DNA from: Deltaproteobacteria bacterium
GTDB lineage: Bacteria > Desulfobacterota > GWC2-55-46
Direction of reading: 5' to 3'
Length of the DNA stretch: 64,000 nt
Assembly: GCA_016218105.1 (NCBI GenBank)
Contig: JACRET010000002.1
Span: 17,350-81,349 of the forward strand
Shown: piece by piece, positions 24,144 to 31,505 of the stretch
Layout: every line of letters starts with the position of its first letter
How positions within the stretch are numbered: the first letter of the stretch is position 1
Notes under the pieces: generated by a model
What the model was told of the DNA's origin: nothing
Seen by the model: only the letters and a program-made list of their open reading frames with translations
Database searches by the model: none
Translations under genes and position numbers: made by a program

Positions 24144-25727
24144 TTAATCGATCACGATGTCGCTGTCGCTGGATCTTATAATGTTGTAACGGAATTTTTC
24201 CCTGGCCTTAAGGTCCAGAAAATCTATAGGGTTAAAATCGTCCGTAAAGAGAAAAGTCCCCTTCGCGAGGTTTACCTTCCGGTTCAAGAGATTGTCTATG
24301 TCGTCTTTAAAAACCTGGTAAACAGGGGCGTCTTCCTGCTGCTCGGAAATAACAGGTTCCTTCTTTGTGGCGGCGAATATCAAATTAACGACCTTGGGAG
24401 AGGAGTTGTCGTACTCTGAGGACGTGAACACATCGACATAAGGGAATACCTCTTTGAGGGTGCGGTAGAGCGATTCGGGGACGACAGCGTCTTCCCTCTG
24501 GTTTGTGCCTACGAAATTAATCAGGAGCACCCCGTCGCCCGCAAGCCGCTTCCCTATAAACTCGAACGCCTCAAGGCTTATAAGATGGCTGGGCGGGGTG
24601 TCGCCGGAGAATGCGTCAAGGACTATCACATCATAAAGAGAATCGGAGGATTTCAGGAAATATCTGCCGTCCTCCGCGAAGGTCGGGTGCAGGTTCGCGT
24701 CGTATGAGAAGTATTTGGATGCGGCCTCGATTACCCCCGGATTTATCTCTACGACATCGGTTTTAATATTGTAGTATTTATCGAACCTGCCAGGCACTAT
24801 GCCGCTTCCAAGCCCTATGACGAGGGCCCTGCTGGCATCGCTTTTGTAAGCGTGGGCGAGCCTTTCGATATAGTACGTATACTTCGAGATGGAGAGGCCG
24901 GAGTTTACGTCGATCCCGCCCTGTATCATGTTCTCAAGCAGGAATTCCCTTAGCCTGGTATCGCCGAAGTTGTAATCGACGACTTTTATCTGTCCGTAGG
25001 GGCTGTCCTCATTCACGAGGAGGGCGACTTTTGTACCGTCCGGCCTTGTTATCGACGGAAGCTCTTTTGGGGCAAGGAGCAGGACAACAGGCACTATAGC
25101 CAGTATTACAAGGTAAGGCTTTTTATGGAAAAGTATCCAGTACCCGGCGCTTAAGGATATCAGCGCGAGGGACGAAAGATATATTATATTATTTACCCCG
25201 AGGTTGGGTATCAGGAGAAATCCGGTGGAAACAGTGCCTATGAAACTTCCGGCTGTTGAAATGGCATAGAGCCAGCCGACTGTTTTACCGACACCGCCGC
25301 GCTCATTGCCCATATAGAGCTTGACCGTGTAAGGCGTAACCATTCCAAGAAAAAAAAGAGGCGGGCCGAAAAGGACGGTAGAGCTTAAAAGGGAGCCGGC
25401 CCTGAGGCCGAGTGAGAGGGCGCGCTCAATAATGAACCCCTTCGTCAGCGGCACTGCCAGAAGGAAGAGGCCGGCTATGAGTATTATTGAGAACAGGGCG
25501 GCGTAACTATCCTTCCTGTCGGCGATCCTGCCGCCGATCCAGTAGCCGAGGGCCAGGGAAACAAGCGTTACGGTAATCAGCGATGTCCAGACAAAGAGGC
25601 TTACCCCGAACGGCGGGCCGATGACCCTGGAGCCGATAAGCTCGATGACCATTACGATAGAGCCGCTTATAAAAGTCGTAAATACCAGGTATTTGTCTGC
25701 GCCAGCTCCTGTTCTTTTCATTAGCAT
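24144..25727 (-). CDS. Membrane protein with spermidine-synthase-like domain
   Basis: This 527-residue fusion has seven or eight transmembrane helices in its N-terminal ~215 residues (starting VFTTFISGSIVMVIELIGSRVIGPPFG). A cytoplasmic methyltransferase-fold domain of the spermidine synthase type follows. The SAM/dcSAM-binding core reads ALVIGLGSGIVPGRFD, then DVVEINPGVIEAA, AEDGRYFL and DVIVLDAFSGDTPPSHL. Such fusions are common near exported-protein clusters and their product is not established; they need not make spermidine. The gene lies between the two SUMF1 genes with short gaps and is probably part of the same operon. The start may be ATG 25727 or the ATG two codons later. Confidence 0.85.
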   Translation of the reverse strand: MLMKRTGAGADKYLVFTTFISGSIVMVIELIGSRVIGPPFGVSLFVWTSLITVTLVSLALGYWIGGRIADRKDSYAALFSIILIAGLFLLAVPLTKGFIIERALSLGLRAGSLLSSTVLFGPPLFFLGMVTPYTVKLYMGNERGGVGKTVGWLYAISTAGSFIGTVSTGFLLIPNLGVNNIIYLSSLALISLSAGYWILFHKKPYLVILAIVPVVLLLAPKELPSITRPDGTKVALLVNEDSPYGQIKVVDYNFGDTRLREFLLENMIQGGIDVNSGLSISKYTYYIERLAHAYKSDASRALVIGLGSGIVPGRFDKYYNIKTDVVEINPGVIEAASKYFSYDANLHPTFAEDGRYFLKSSDSLYDVIVLDAFSGDTPPSHLISLEAFEFIGKRLAGDGVLLINFVGTNQREDAVVPESLYRTLKEVFPYVDVFTSSEYDNSSPKVVNLIFAATKKEPVISEQQEDAPVYQVFKDDIDNLLNRKVNLAKGTFLFTDDFNPIDFLDLKAREKFRYNIIRSSDSDIVID

Positions 25728-25744
25728 AGTCCCGGGCGGTAATT

Positions 25745-26734
25745 TTATTTATCTTTGGCGCACCTGAACCCGAAGTTGTTGTTCTTTGTGCTCGGGTGGA
25801 AAAATATCCTGTTGTAGTTCGGAGCGCTTATGCCGCACTTGTATGTGGTGCAATCGTACCAGGAGCCGCCCTTCAAGACCTTATACTTCTCTCCATAATT
25901 TTCATCCGAGTGAGTATTGCCGGGATATGGCTTGAACCAGCTGTCCGTCCATTCGAACGCGTTGCCGGCCATGTCGTAGATACCGTACGGGCTCTTGCCG
26001 TTCTCGAAACTTCCGACAGGCATGGTGTCTTCGTGCCCAAGCTGGGGCGTGTTGCCTCTGTCTTTTGAAAATTTATCGCCCCAGGGAAATGTCCTCTTGT
26101 CTTTTCCCCTGGATGCCTTCTCCCACTCCGCCTCTGAGGGGAGCCTTTTGCCTTCCCACCTGCAAAACGCGTCAGCGTCGGTCCATGTCACGTATACTAC
26201 GGGGTGATCGCCCTTGCCCTGCGGTATCTTGCCTTCTTTCCAGTGGTCCGGCGCCGGATAACCGGTAGCGTCCACAAAGGCCTTGTACCGCTGGTTGGTC
26301 ACCTCATATCCGTCGAGATAGAAGGCCTCCACCATCCTCTGGTGCTCAGGCTGGCTTTTCGGCCACCATTCGTTCGAGCCCATCGTGAATTCCCCGGCAG
26401 GGATGAGAGCCATGCCTTTAGCGGAGGTTTCTTTTTTCGGAGCCGCTTTCTTTTCATTCGCCGCGACGTATTCGTTGACTTCTTTTGCGCCGTCGGGCGC
26501 GCGGAAACGGCCGTCTATCTCCACGTACTTGTCGCTCAAGCCCGGGCCATGGCACTCGGCGCAGGTCTCGTCCCTCGTATAATCAGTGGAGTACCTCCTG
26601 TCAGGGGTGTGGCAGTTCGTGCACTTGGGCTCCCCTGAGACAGGGTCGTAATCGTCGGCGGCAGAAAAAGCCGTTCCGTTAAAAAGCATCAGGTTTAACG
26701 CGAGGACGCCGAATCCAACGTAATATCTCTTCAT
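25745..26734 (-). CDS. Diheme cytochrome c fused to SUMF1/FGE-fold domain
   Basis: This 329-residue exported protein has a signal peptide to about residue 25. Two c-type heme sites follow, CTNCH (38-42) and CAECH (58-62), then a linker rich in Lys/Ala/Glu (80-105) and a SUMF1 domain (about 107-329). Family segments are IPAGEFTMGSN, YLDGYEVTNQRYKAF, GKRLPSEAEWEKASRG, FPWGD and AGNAFEW. Unlike its neighbour, it has a C-x4-C pair (Cys295, Cys300) right after LKGGSWYD. This is the position and spacing of the copper-binding cysteine pair of aerobic formylglycine-generating enzyme. No sulfatase gene is in the window. Heme attachment plus this pair suggests a redox-linked modifying role, but that is inference. 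Confidence 0.88.
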   Translation of the reverse strand: MKRYYVGFGVLALNLMLFNGTAFSAADDYDPVSGEPKCTNCHTPDRRYSTDYTRDETCAECHGPGLSDKYVEIDGRFRAPDGAKEVNEYVAANEKKAAPKKETSAKGMALIPAGEFTMGSNEWWPKSQPEHQRMVEAFYLDGYEVTNQRYKAFVDATGYPAPDHWKEGKIPQGKGDHPVVYVTWTDADAFCRWEGKRLPSEAEWEKASRGKDKRTFPWGDKFSKDRGNTPQLGHEDTMPVGSFENGKSPYGIYDMAGNAFEWTDSWFKPYPGNTHSDENYGEKYKVLKGGSWYDCTTYKCGISAPNYNRIFFHPSTKNNNFGFRCAKDK

Positions 26735-26753
26735 TTATCCCTCATCAGATGGT

Positions 26754-27227
26754 CTACTTCTGAATCTGCTTCCCTTCGCGCTCAAGCTGTCTTATAAAAG
26801 ACAGGACGTCCCACCTCTCTTTTTCAGAGAGTATCTCCTGCCATCTAGGCATGGACATCGACTCCCCGCCGACCTCCTTGTGTATTCCTTCCGTGATGGA
26901 TTTGAAGAGCTCGGGATCTGTCTTTGCCATACGCTTCGAATCGTTCACGAAATCGGCGGGATGCGGAGAGAGCGCTATTCCGACGGGTCCGTCCCCCATG
27001 CCGCGCTGCCCGTGGCAGAAGTGGCAGTACCTGAAGTATATCTCCTTGCCCGCTTTCGGATCCCCGGGTTTCGCTTCGGATACCGCTTGCGCGCTTTCAG
27101 GGGCGGGGGAGGCGGTCTTTGATTTCTCCCCGGAGCATCCTAAAAGCGAGACCGCCAAAAGACCGGCGAAAAGCGGTATGCGGGCCAGTCTGTATATTTT
27201 ATATCTATGTTCTTTTTCCGCAGGCAT
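26754..27227 (-). CDS. Monoheme c-type cytochrome lipoprotein
   Basis: This 157-residue protein has a lipoprotein signal ending VSLLGC and a Ser/Ala/Pro/Glu-rich linker. A class I cytochrome c domain follows: CHFCHGQRGMGDG heme site, PADF, and SMSMPRW providing the likely axial Met. The ending LSEKERWDVLSFIRQL is the usual C-terminal helix. The heme-binding Cys-Cys-His is preceded by an extra Tyr-Cys arrangement (YCHFCH). It resembles small electron shuttles tethered to the periplasmic face. GGGAG lies about seven bases before the ATG. It sits between the SurA-like gene and the diheme-SUMF1 gene and is probably co-transcribed with them. Confidence 0.9.
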   Translation of the reverse strand: MPAEKEHRYKIYRLARIPLFAGLLAVSLLGCSGEKSKTASPAPESAQAVSEAKPGDPKAGKEIYFRYCHFCHGQRGMGDGPVGIALSPHPADFVNDSKRMAKTDPELFKSITEGIHKEVGGESMSMPRWQEILSEKERWDVLSFIRQLEREGKQIQK

Positions 27228-27259
27228 AACATTCTCCCGTTCGGGCTTGATCCTGTTTT

Positions 27260-28294
27260 TTACAGCGGCTGTAGAATCTCGACCTTGGACGTATCATGGA
27301 GGCCCTTGAGCCATCCTTCCCAAAGCTTCTTGTATTCCTTGGCCTCAAGTTCCTTCTTAAGCTTTTCCTTGTTCAGCTCTTCAAACTTCTTCTGAACCGG
27401 GGGTTTCCTGCCCTCGAGCTTTATTATGTGGTACCCGTATATGGTGGCTACCGGGTCGCTCATCTCTCCAACCTTAAGTTTCGAGGTGGCCTCGTCAATT
27501 TCAGCGAGCAGGCTGCCTTTATGCGCCCAGCCCATGTCGCCGCCTTTTTTCGCGAACGGGTCTTCTGAGGTTTTTTCAGCGACCTTCGCGAAATCCTGGC
27601 CGCCCTTTATCGACGCCAGCGCGTCTTTAGCCTTCTTGAGTGATTCGTTCCAAACCCTCTGTCCGCCTGACGGGTCTGCCTTTACGAGGATCGTCCTTAT
27701 ATGGATCTGCTCCGGCTCTTTGAACTTGTTCAGGTTTTTCTGATAATAGTCCTTCATGTAGGCTTCGTTGACGTTGCTGTCGGAGAGTTTCCTCAGCTCC
27801 TCGCCTTTTTTCCTGGCTATCCTCGCCACTACTATGTCCCTTTTGAAGTCGTCTTTCAGATCCGCCTCTGTCATGTTGCTTCTCTTAAGAACCTTCGCGA
27901 GCGTCTCGCCCTTGGGCAATCTTTTCTTGAGCTCCTTTACCTGTTCGTCAATTTCCTTCTGTTTGACCTCGTCCTGCTTGAGGTCTTTTGCCGCCTTATA
28001 CATGAGCTCGTTATTTATAAGCTTCTCAAGGGCTTTTTTCTCGATATCCTTCATCTTTTCGCCCGAGACGGCGTTATGATATGTCATCAACGGCAGGAGG
28101 TTGTTCGTTGCGACATCCAGGTTCTCCTTCGTTATGTTCTTTCCATTAACCCTGGCTATGATTATCTCCGAAGGAGAGGGGTTGGCCGCGGTTGCCTTCG
28201 GCGCGTCTTTCGCCGCGGTGGCTGCGAAACCATATGGCGAAAAAAGGGCCAGAAAAGCGGATGTCAAAAGAAGTCTTTTTGAAAACCTGATCAT
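27260..28294 (-). CDS. SurA/PpiC-like periplasmic peptidyl-prolyl isomerase
   Basis: This 344-residue exported protein has a signal peptide (about residues 1-24). A SurA-N-like chaperone region (IIARVNGKNITKENLDV through about 190) follows, then one parvulin domain (about 195-300). The parvulin hallmarks are IHIRTILVKAD, FAKVAEKTSEDPFAKKGGDMGWAHKGSL and VATIYGYHIIKLE (key: the GGDMGW segment and YGYHIIK). The C-terminal helix is rich in Lys/Glu. It would fold outer-membrane or secreted proteins. Lying directly downstream of the tandem tetraheme genes and upstream of the barrel gene, it is a natural candidate for folding those products. Confidence 0.92.
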   Translation of the reverse strand: MIRFSKRLLLTSAFLALFSPYGFAATAAKDAPKATAANPSPSEIIIARVNGKNITKENLDVATNNLLPLMTYHNAVSGEKMKDIEKKALEKLINNELMYKAAKDLKQDEVKQKEIDEQVKELKKRLPKGETLAKVLKRSNMTEADLKDDFKRDIVVARIARKKGEELRKLSDSNVNEAYMKDYYQKNLNKFKEPEQIHIRTILVKADPSGGQRVWNESLKKAKDALASIKGGQDFAKVAEKTSEDPFAKKGGDMGWAHKGSLLAEIDEATSKLKVGEMSDPVATIYGYHIIKLEGRKPPVQKKFEELNKEKLKKELEAKEYKKLWEGWLKGLHDTSKVEILQPL

Positions 28295-28578
28295 ATTTAT
28301 AACCTCCCGGTTTTATTGATTCGGTATTATAATATAAAGAAAATAAATAATAAATCTAAAATCTTATCTCATGTGGCCCGCCCCGGGGGTAAGTGAAAAT
28401 GGCGGTATCCCAACCCTGGTGGACGCGCAGGAAGATCACACATATTCTAGTCTTTTTGCTTAAAATAAGGATTAGGCATTTATTAAAACTTTTTAATGGG
28501 GTGTAAGGAGGAAGTCGCAGGTCAAAGACGGGGCTATTAAAGGACAAGCGCCTTTTTTATGTTCCCTCTCTGGTATCT

Positions 28579-28603
28579 GTAGGGCCCGTTCCCCGAACGG
28601 GCC
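28579..28603. repeat. Solo GGCCCGTTC palindrome
   Basis: GTAGGGCCCGTTC, then CCCGAACGGGCC, is the same inverted repeat that ends the composite element. A CCCTCTCCCC / GGGAGAGG hairpin follows directly. It pairs with another copy at 28766-28790. Confidence 0.75.
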
Positions 28604-28765
28604 GGGTCCCCTCTCCCCTTGTGGGAGAGGTTGGGTGAGGGGGGAGGAGATTGCTTCGCTCTGCTCGTTTGTACATTTTGTCTTTGTATTACCCAACCAC
28701 AAGGGCGTAGAGTAACAAACTCGTAAGGGAGGAGGGGACAAGCGAGCCGGGGTGCGAGGAGCAAA

Positions 28766-28790
28766 GTAGGGCCCGTTCGGGGAACGGGCC
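28766..28790. repeat. Solo GGCCCGTTC palindrome
   Basis: GTAGGGCCCGTTC, then GGGGAACGGGCC, is the second copy in this gap. It lies 163 bases from its partner in the same orientation of the GTAG flank. Confidence 0.75.
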
Positions 28791-28845
28791 GTGAATAGAA
28801 TAAGCCGTCAGGATCAATTCCCGCCGCTTAACGGAGGCCATCCGG

Positions 28846-29736
28846 TCACTTATTATGGCATGTCCTGCACAGGCCTGAGCCTGTATTCCCGCCGACCCTT
28901 CTCATGAACAGGCCGTTTGATTCCCTTTCCTGCTGGCCGGCCACATTTGAAAAAGTGGAATCTATCTCCTGCCATGATTTGTTATTGAAGTGAGGGTCAT
29001 GGCAGGATGAGCACTCTACCCGCCCGCTTCTCAGTAGATCGGATATCGTCGCTGTATCCGATATGTATCCTTTTATCGCCCAGAGATTTTTTGTGAGATT
29101 GCCGTTGTCAAATCCTATCGCGCTCGCGCTCAGTCCCGTTGTCAGGTCTATTTCGCTTATGATCGTGTTCGTCGGCCGGAGGCTTGCGGTAGTCCCGCCG
29201 TTATACGCTACCGACATGGGGTGGTCGTTAGACAGGTCCAGCCCGATATTCAGCCTTGAGCTGGTCATGAAATCCGATACCAGGATGCCGGAGAAAAAGA
29301 ACGAGAAGCCCCTGTCGGAGCCGCCGGACACGACGCCGTCCTTGCCGGGCGCGTTTACGATGTTATCGAATGTCGTTACGCCGTCATGACAGCTCAGGCA
29401 CGCGAGAGAAACCGAGCCGATATCGGTATTTATGATGGATGTGTTTGCCGTTGTCGAGCCGTATGCAGTGAAGTTGACGTTTGCGACCGCGTACCTGTTC
29501 CACATGGGTTTCATGCTGTTTACCGTGTTCGTGTGGTGCGGCGTATGGCAGAATATGCACACCTCGGTCGTGTGCTGGGTGCTTACATGCATACTTAAGC
29601 CGCCGAGGTTGTGTCTTGACCCGGATATCCCCGTTGCCGAGTCCCCTGCTAAATAAGTGTCCAGGCCCGCTACAGGGCTTACCGAGATGAAACCGACTGA
29701 GACGGCGGAGATAAGGCTTAAAAATAACCGTTTCAT
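28846..29736 (-). CDS. Tetraheme c-type cytochrome, second of tandem pair (OmcE-like candidate)
   Basis: This 296-residue exported protein has an N-terminal signal (about residues 1-24) and four c-heme sites: CIFCH (60-64), CLSCH (113-117), CSSCH (242-246) and CRTCH (290-294). Likely distal ligands are His42, His50, His67/68, His172 and His249. It aligns with the next gene without a single gap, and by my hand count about 208 of 296 residues are identical. The start at 29736 has AAGGGG upstream. A longer frame to 29889 would translate the structured leader. CxxCHTPH and the ~300-residue tetraheme layout recall nanowire-forming OmcE-type cytochromes; polymerisation here is inference. Confidence 0.9.
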   Translation of the reverse strand: MKRLFLSLISAVSVGFISVSPVAGLDTYLAGDSATGISGSRHNLGGLSMHVSTQHTTEVCIFCHTPHHTNTVNSMKPMWNRYAVANVNFTAYGSTTANTSIINTDIGSVSLACLSCHDGVTTFDNIVNAPGKDGVVSGGSDRGFSFFFSGILVSDFMTSSRLNIGLDLSNDHPMSVAYNGGTTASLRPTNTIISEIDLTTGLSASAIGFDNGNLTKNLWAIKGYISDTATISDLLRSGRVECSSCHDPHFNNKSWQEIDSTFSNVAGQQERESNGLFMRRVGGNTGSGLCRTCHNK

Positions 29737-29771
29737 ATCGCACCCCTTTATTTGTCCGTCAGTTGATATTC

Positions 29772-29795
29772 GGCATTTTTCAAGCAAAAAATGCC
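29772..29795 (-). promoter_or_regulatory. Conserved leader hairpin upstream of tetraheme gene 2
   Basis: GGCATTTTTT and AAAAATGCC pair around a short loop, 36 bases before the start. A matching hairpin is in the leader of tetraheme gene 1 (31114-31140), with similar flanks (GGTGGTA before, an ACGG-like end after). The leader was thus duplicated with the gene. Confidence 0.6.
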
Positions 29796-29841
29796 AGTCT
29801 ACCACCTCCTCCTTTGAAGCCGCGTCTGCGAAAAATTCGCA

Positions 29842-29921
29842 TTGAATATGCATAGTGAGCGGATAGAAGTTATAACATCCTATAGGCAAATTCCCCTGCG
29901 GCTTGCCGCGGAGAGTTTCAA
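29842..29921. repeat. TTGAATATGCATAG repeat, copy 1
   Basis: TTGAATATGCATAGTGAGCG at the left end and GCCGCGGAGAGTTTCAA at the right end recur at 53361-53475, where an extra CCCGCAG...CTGCGGGG hairpin is inserted. A partial right end (GCTTGCCGCGGGGAGTTTCAG) lies at about 29968-29988. Confidence 0.7.
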
Positions 29922-29931
29922 TTTCACCCTC

Positions 29932-29971
29932 CCCTCAGTCCCATCCCGTCGAGGGAGGGGAGGTTTTGCTT
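29932..29971. repeat. CTCAGTCCC...GAGGGGAGG repeat, copy 1
   Basis: CCTCAGTCCCATCCCGTCGAG followed by GGAGGGGAGGTTTTGCTTG closely matches 31447-31488. Both lie just outside the tetraheme gene 1 transcription unit. It could form a C/G-rich hairpin. Confidence 0.65.
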
Positions 29972-30092
29972 GCCGCGGGGAGTTTCAGTCCATAGAAATG
30001 AGTGTACATCAAAAAGGCACATTGTCGAGGAGGGTTCAAACAGAGATGTGATGGTTGCAGGGGAAAGGTGAGTTGCAGGTATAGCTATATAC

Positions 30093-30127
30093 AAAAAAAA
30101 AGGGGCCGATTTCTCGGCCCCTTTTTT
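30093..30127 (-). terminator. Strong bidirectional intrinsic terminator after tetraheme gene 1
   Basis: GGGGCCGA, loop TTTC, TCGGCCCC forms an eight-base perfect stem flanked by nine A on one side and six T on the other. It works for the minus strand, about 32 bases after the stop of tetraheme gene 1. It would limit read-through into tetraheme gene 2. Confidence 0.9.
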
Positions 30128-30158
30128 GGAACGCTGCAGTCTCGCGACCGCGTCGTGT

Positions 30159-31049
30159 TTACTTCTCGTGGCAGGTTCTGCAGACGCCTGAACCTGTGTT
30201 GCCGCCTACCCTTCTGATGAAGAGGCCGTTTGACTCGCCTTCCTGATCAGCTGTTACGTTTGAGTAGGTGGAATCGATTTCCTGCCAAGACTTGTTGTTG
30301 AAGTGGGGATCATGGCAGCTGGAGCACTCAACCTTCGAGGACCTGAGGAGGTCGGCGATGGTGGCTGTGTCGGAAACGAATCCCTTTACGGCCCAGAGGT
30401 TCTTGGTCATGTTGCCGTTGTCATAGGTTGTGGCTGAGGTGTTAAGATCTGATGTAAGATCGATCGCGCTGATTACTGTGTTGGTGGCCCTGAGACCAGC
30501 TGCTGTGCCGGCGTTGTATGCTACTGATACCGGGTGGTCATTGGAGAGGTTGAGGCCGATGTTCAACCTGCTGGATGTCATAAAGTCAGATACGACTGTG
30601 CCGAAGTCGATGAATGTGTAGCCACGGTCTGCACCGCCGCTTGTTACGCCGGATTTACCAGGGGCGTTGACGATGTTGTCGAATGTGGTTACGCCGTCAT
30701 GGCAGCTCAAGCAGGCAAGTGATGTCGAACCGATGTCGGTGTTGGCGATCGTTGTGCCGGCGATTGTTGTGCCGTAGGCTGTGAAGGATGTCGGAGCTGA
30801 TGTACCCCTGTTCCACATCGGCCTAAGGTTGTTGGCTGTGTTTGTGTGGTGAGGCGTGTGACAGAATACGCAGACTTCGGTTGTGCCCTGGGCGCCTATG
30901 TGCATTGAGAAGCCACCGAGGTTGTGCCTTGAAGAAGCGATACCTGAAGCGGCGTCGCCATTGTTGTATGAGTCAACTGCTGAGGCTGTTCCGGCTGTGA
31001 GGAAACCGATTGAGGCTACTGCTACTGCTACCGCGAGAAACCTTTTCAT
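30159..31049 (-). CDS. Tetraheme c-type cytochrome, first of tandem pair (OmcE-like candidate, probably highly expressed)
   Basis: This 296-residue exported protein has a signal peptide cleaved after about residue 24 (TASA). It has four heme sites: CVFCH 60-64, CLSCH 113-117, CSSCH 242-246 and CRTCH 290-294. His42, His50, His67/68, His172 and His249 are conserved with the paralogue, enough to make all four hemes bis-His. The protein is rich in Ser, Thr, Asn and Gly. It is framed by a perfect TTGACA/TATAAT promoter, a structured 180-base leader and a strong terminator. It uses more T-ending codons (GCT, GTT, ACT) than its neighbours, all signs of high expression. A structural extracellular cytochrome fits best; filament formation remains to be shown. 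Confidence 0.92.
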   Translation of the reverse strand: MKRFLAVAVAVASIGFLTAGTASAVDSYNNGDAASGIASSRHNLGGFSMHIGAQGTTEVCVFCHTPHHTNTANNLRPMWNRGTSAPTSFTAYGTTIAGTTIANTDIGSTSLACLSCHDGVTTFDNIVNAPGKSGVTSGGADRGYTFIDFGTVVSDFMTSSRLNIGLNLSNDHPVSVAYNAGTAAGLRATNTVISAIDLTSDLNTSATTYDNGNMTKNLWAVKGFVSDTATIADLLRSSKVECSSCHDPHFNNKSWQEIDSTYSNVTADQEGESNGLFIRRVGGNTGSGVCRTCHEK

Positions 31050-31113
31050 ATGAGACTCCTTTCAGTCAATTAAATTTTAGTGGGTTTAAGTACTTTTAAT
31101 CGTCTTAATTCCC

Positions 31114-31176
31114 GGCATTTTTTAATCAAAAAAAAATGCCTTTGTTACCACACCTGTCGTCGGTGGAACAAGGCAT
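31114..31176 (-). promoter_or_regulatory. Attenuator-like leader of tetraheme gene 1
   Basis: On the minus strand the leader first shows AGGCGACGGATGCCT. A long stem follows (ATGCCTTGTTCCACC with GGTGTGGTAACAAAGGCAT) ending in nine or ten T, a terminator-like structure. Next comes GGCATTTTTT...AAAAAATGCC, which reuses the 3' arm of that stem. The three hairpins are mutually exclusive in part, the usual logic of a transcription attenuator. I could not match it to a known riboswitch consensus. Confidence 0.55.
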
Positions 31177-31236
31177 CCGTCGCCTGAGATCTTGGGGGCC
31201 CCTCATGAACCCTTTGATCTGCATTAATTTAGTTTT

Positions 31237-31264
31237 ATTATACTCTTTAATTAAAACCTGTCAA
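31237..31264 (-). promoter_or_regulatory. Perfect-consensus sigma70 promoter for tetraheme gene 1
   Basis: On the minus strand TTGACA (31264-31259), a 16-base A/T-rich spacer and TATAAT (31242-31237) match consensus at all twelve positions. Transcription would start near 31229, giving a leader of about 180 bases. Confidence 0.85.
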
Positions 31265-31446
31265 GCGGAAAATTAATTTATTTTTAATGGAATTTTGGTA
31301 TGGTCAGAATTTGCGTAACTGATTGATTTTATTTGAAAAAAACATAATACGTAAAGAGGGCCGGTGTGCTTAATGGCCAAATACATGCGTGAGTTCCTAA
31401 TTGTGCAGGGGGAGGTGAGGGGGATTTTTTAACCCCGTATCCTCGC

Positions 31447-31488
31447 ACTCAGTCCCCTAGCGTCGAGAGAGGGGAGGTTTTTGCTTGA
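31447..31488. repeat. CTCAGTCCC...GAGGGGAGG repeat, copy 2
   Basis: ACTCAGTCCCCTAGCGTCGAG followed by AGAGGGGAGGTTTTTGCTTG matches 29932-29971. It lies in the 595-base gap upstream of tetraheme gene 1, which otherwise holds that gene's promoter and leader. Confidence 0.65.
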
Positions 31489-31505
31489 TGCAAGGTTTCC
31501 TTGTA

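Larger units (their letters stand above)
28295..28845. other. 551-base intergenic region with repeat hairpins
   Basis: The region between the SurA-like gene and the second tetraheme gene holds no gene I can support. Next to the SurA start it is A/T-rich (28320-28360) with a TATAAT on the minus strand, a possible promoter. It then holds two solo palindromes facing each other over 160 bases and a CCCTCTCCCC...GGGAGAGG hairpin around 28608-28628. Open frames here have no family features. Confidence 0.6.

Noticed and set aside
23250..26734. Anaerobic sulfatase maturation function for the SUMF1 genes
   Set aside because: There is no sulfatase gene and no radical SAM maturase in the window; one of the two proteins also lacks the catalytic cysteines.
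28500..28845. CRISPR array
   Set aside because: The repeats in this gap are palindromes and hairpins without regular spacing or unique spacers.
29737..29889. N-terminal extension of the second tetraheme gene
   Set aside because: It would translate the conserved leader hairpin and lacks a signal peptide; the internal ATG has both a ribosome-binding site and a proper signal sequence.
31050..31230. Cyclic-di-GMP or cGAMP (GEMM) riboswitch upstream of the tetraheme cytochrome gene
   Set aside because: Such riboswitches precede cytochrome genes in Geobacter, but I cannot find the conserved P2/P3 loop sequences here. Only terminator-type hairpins are visible.
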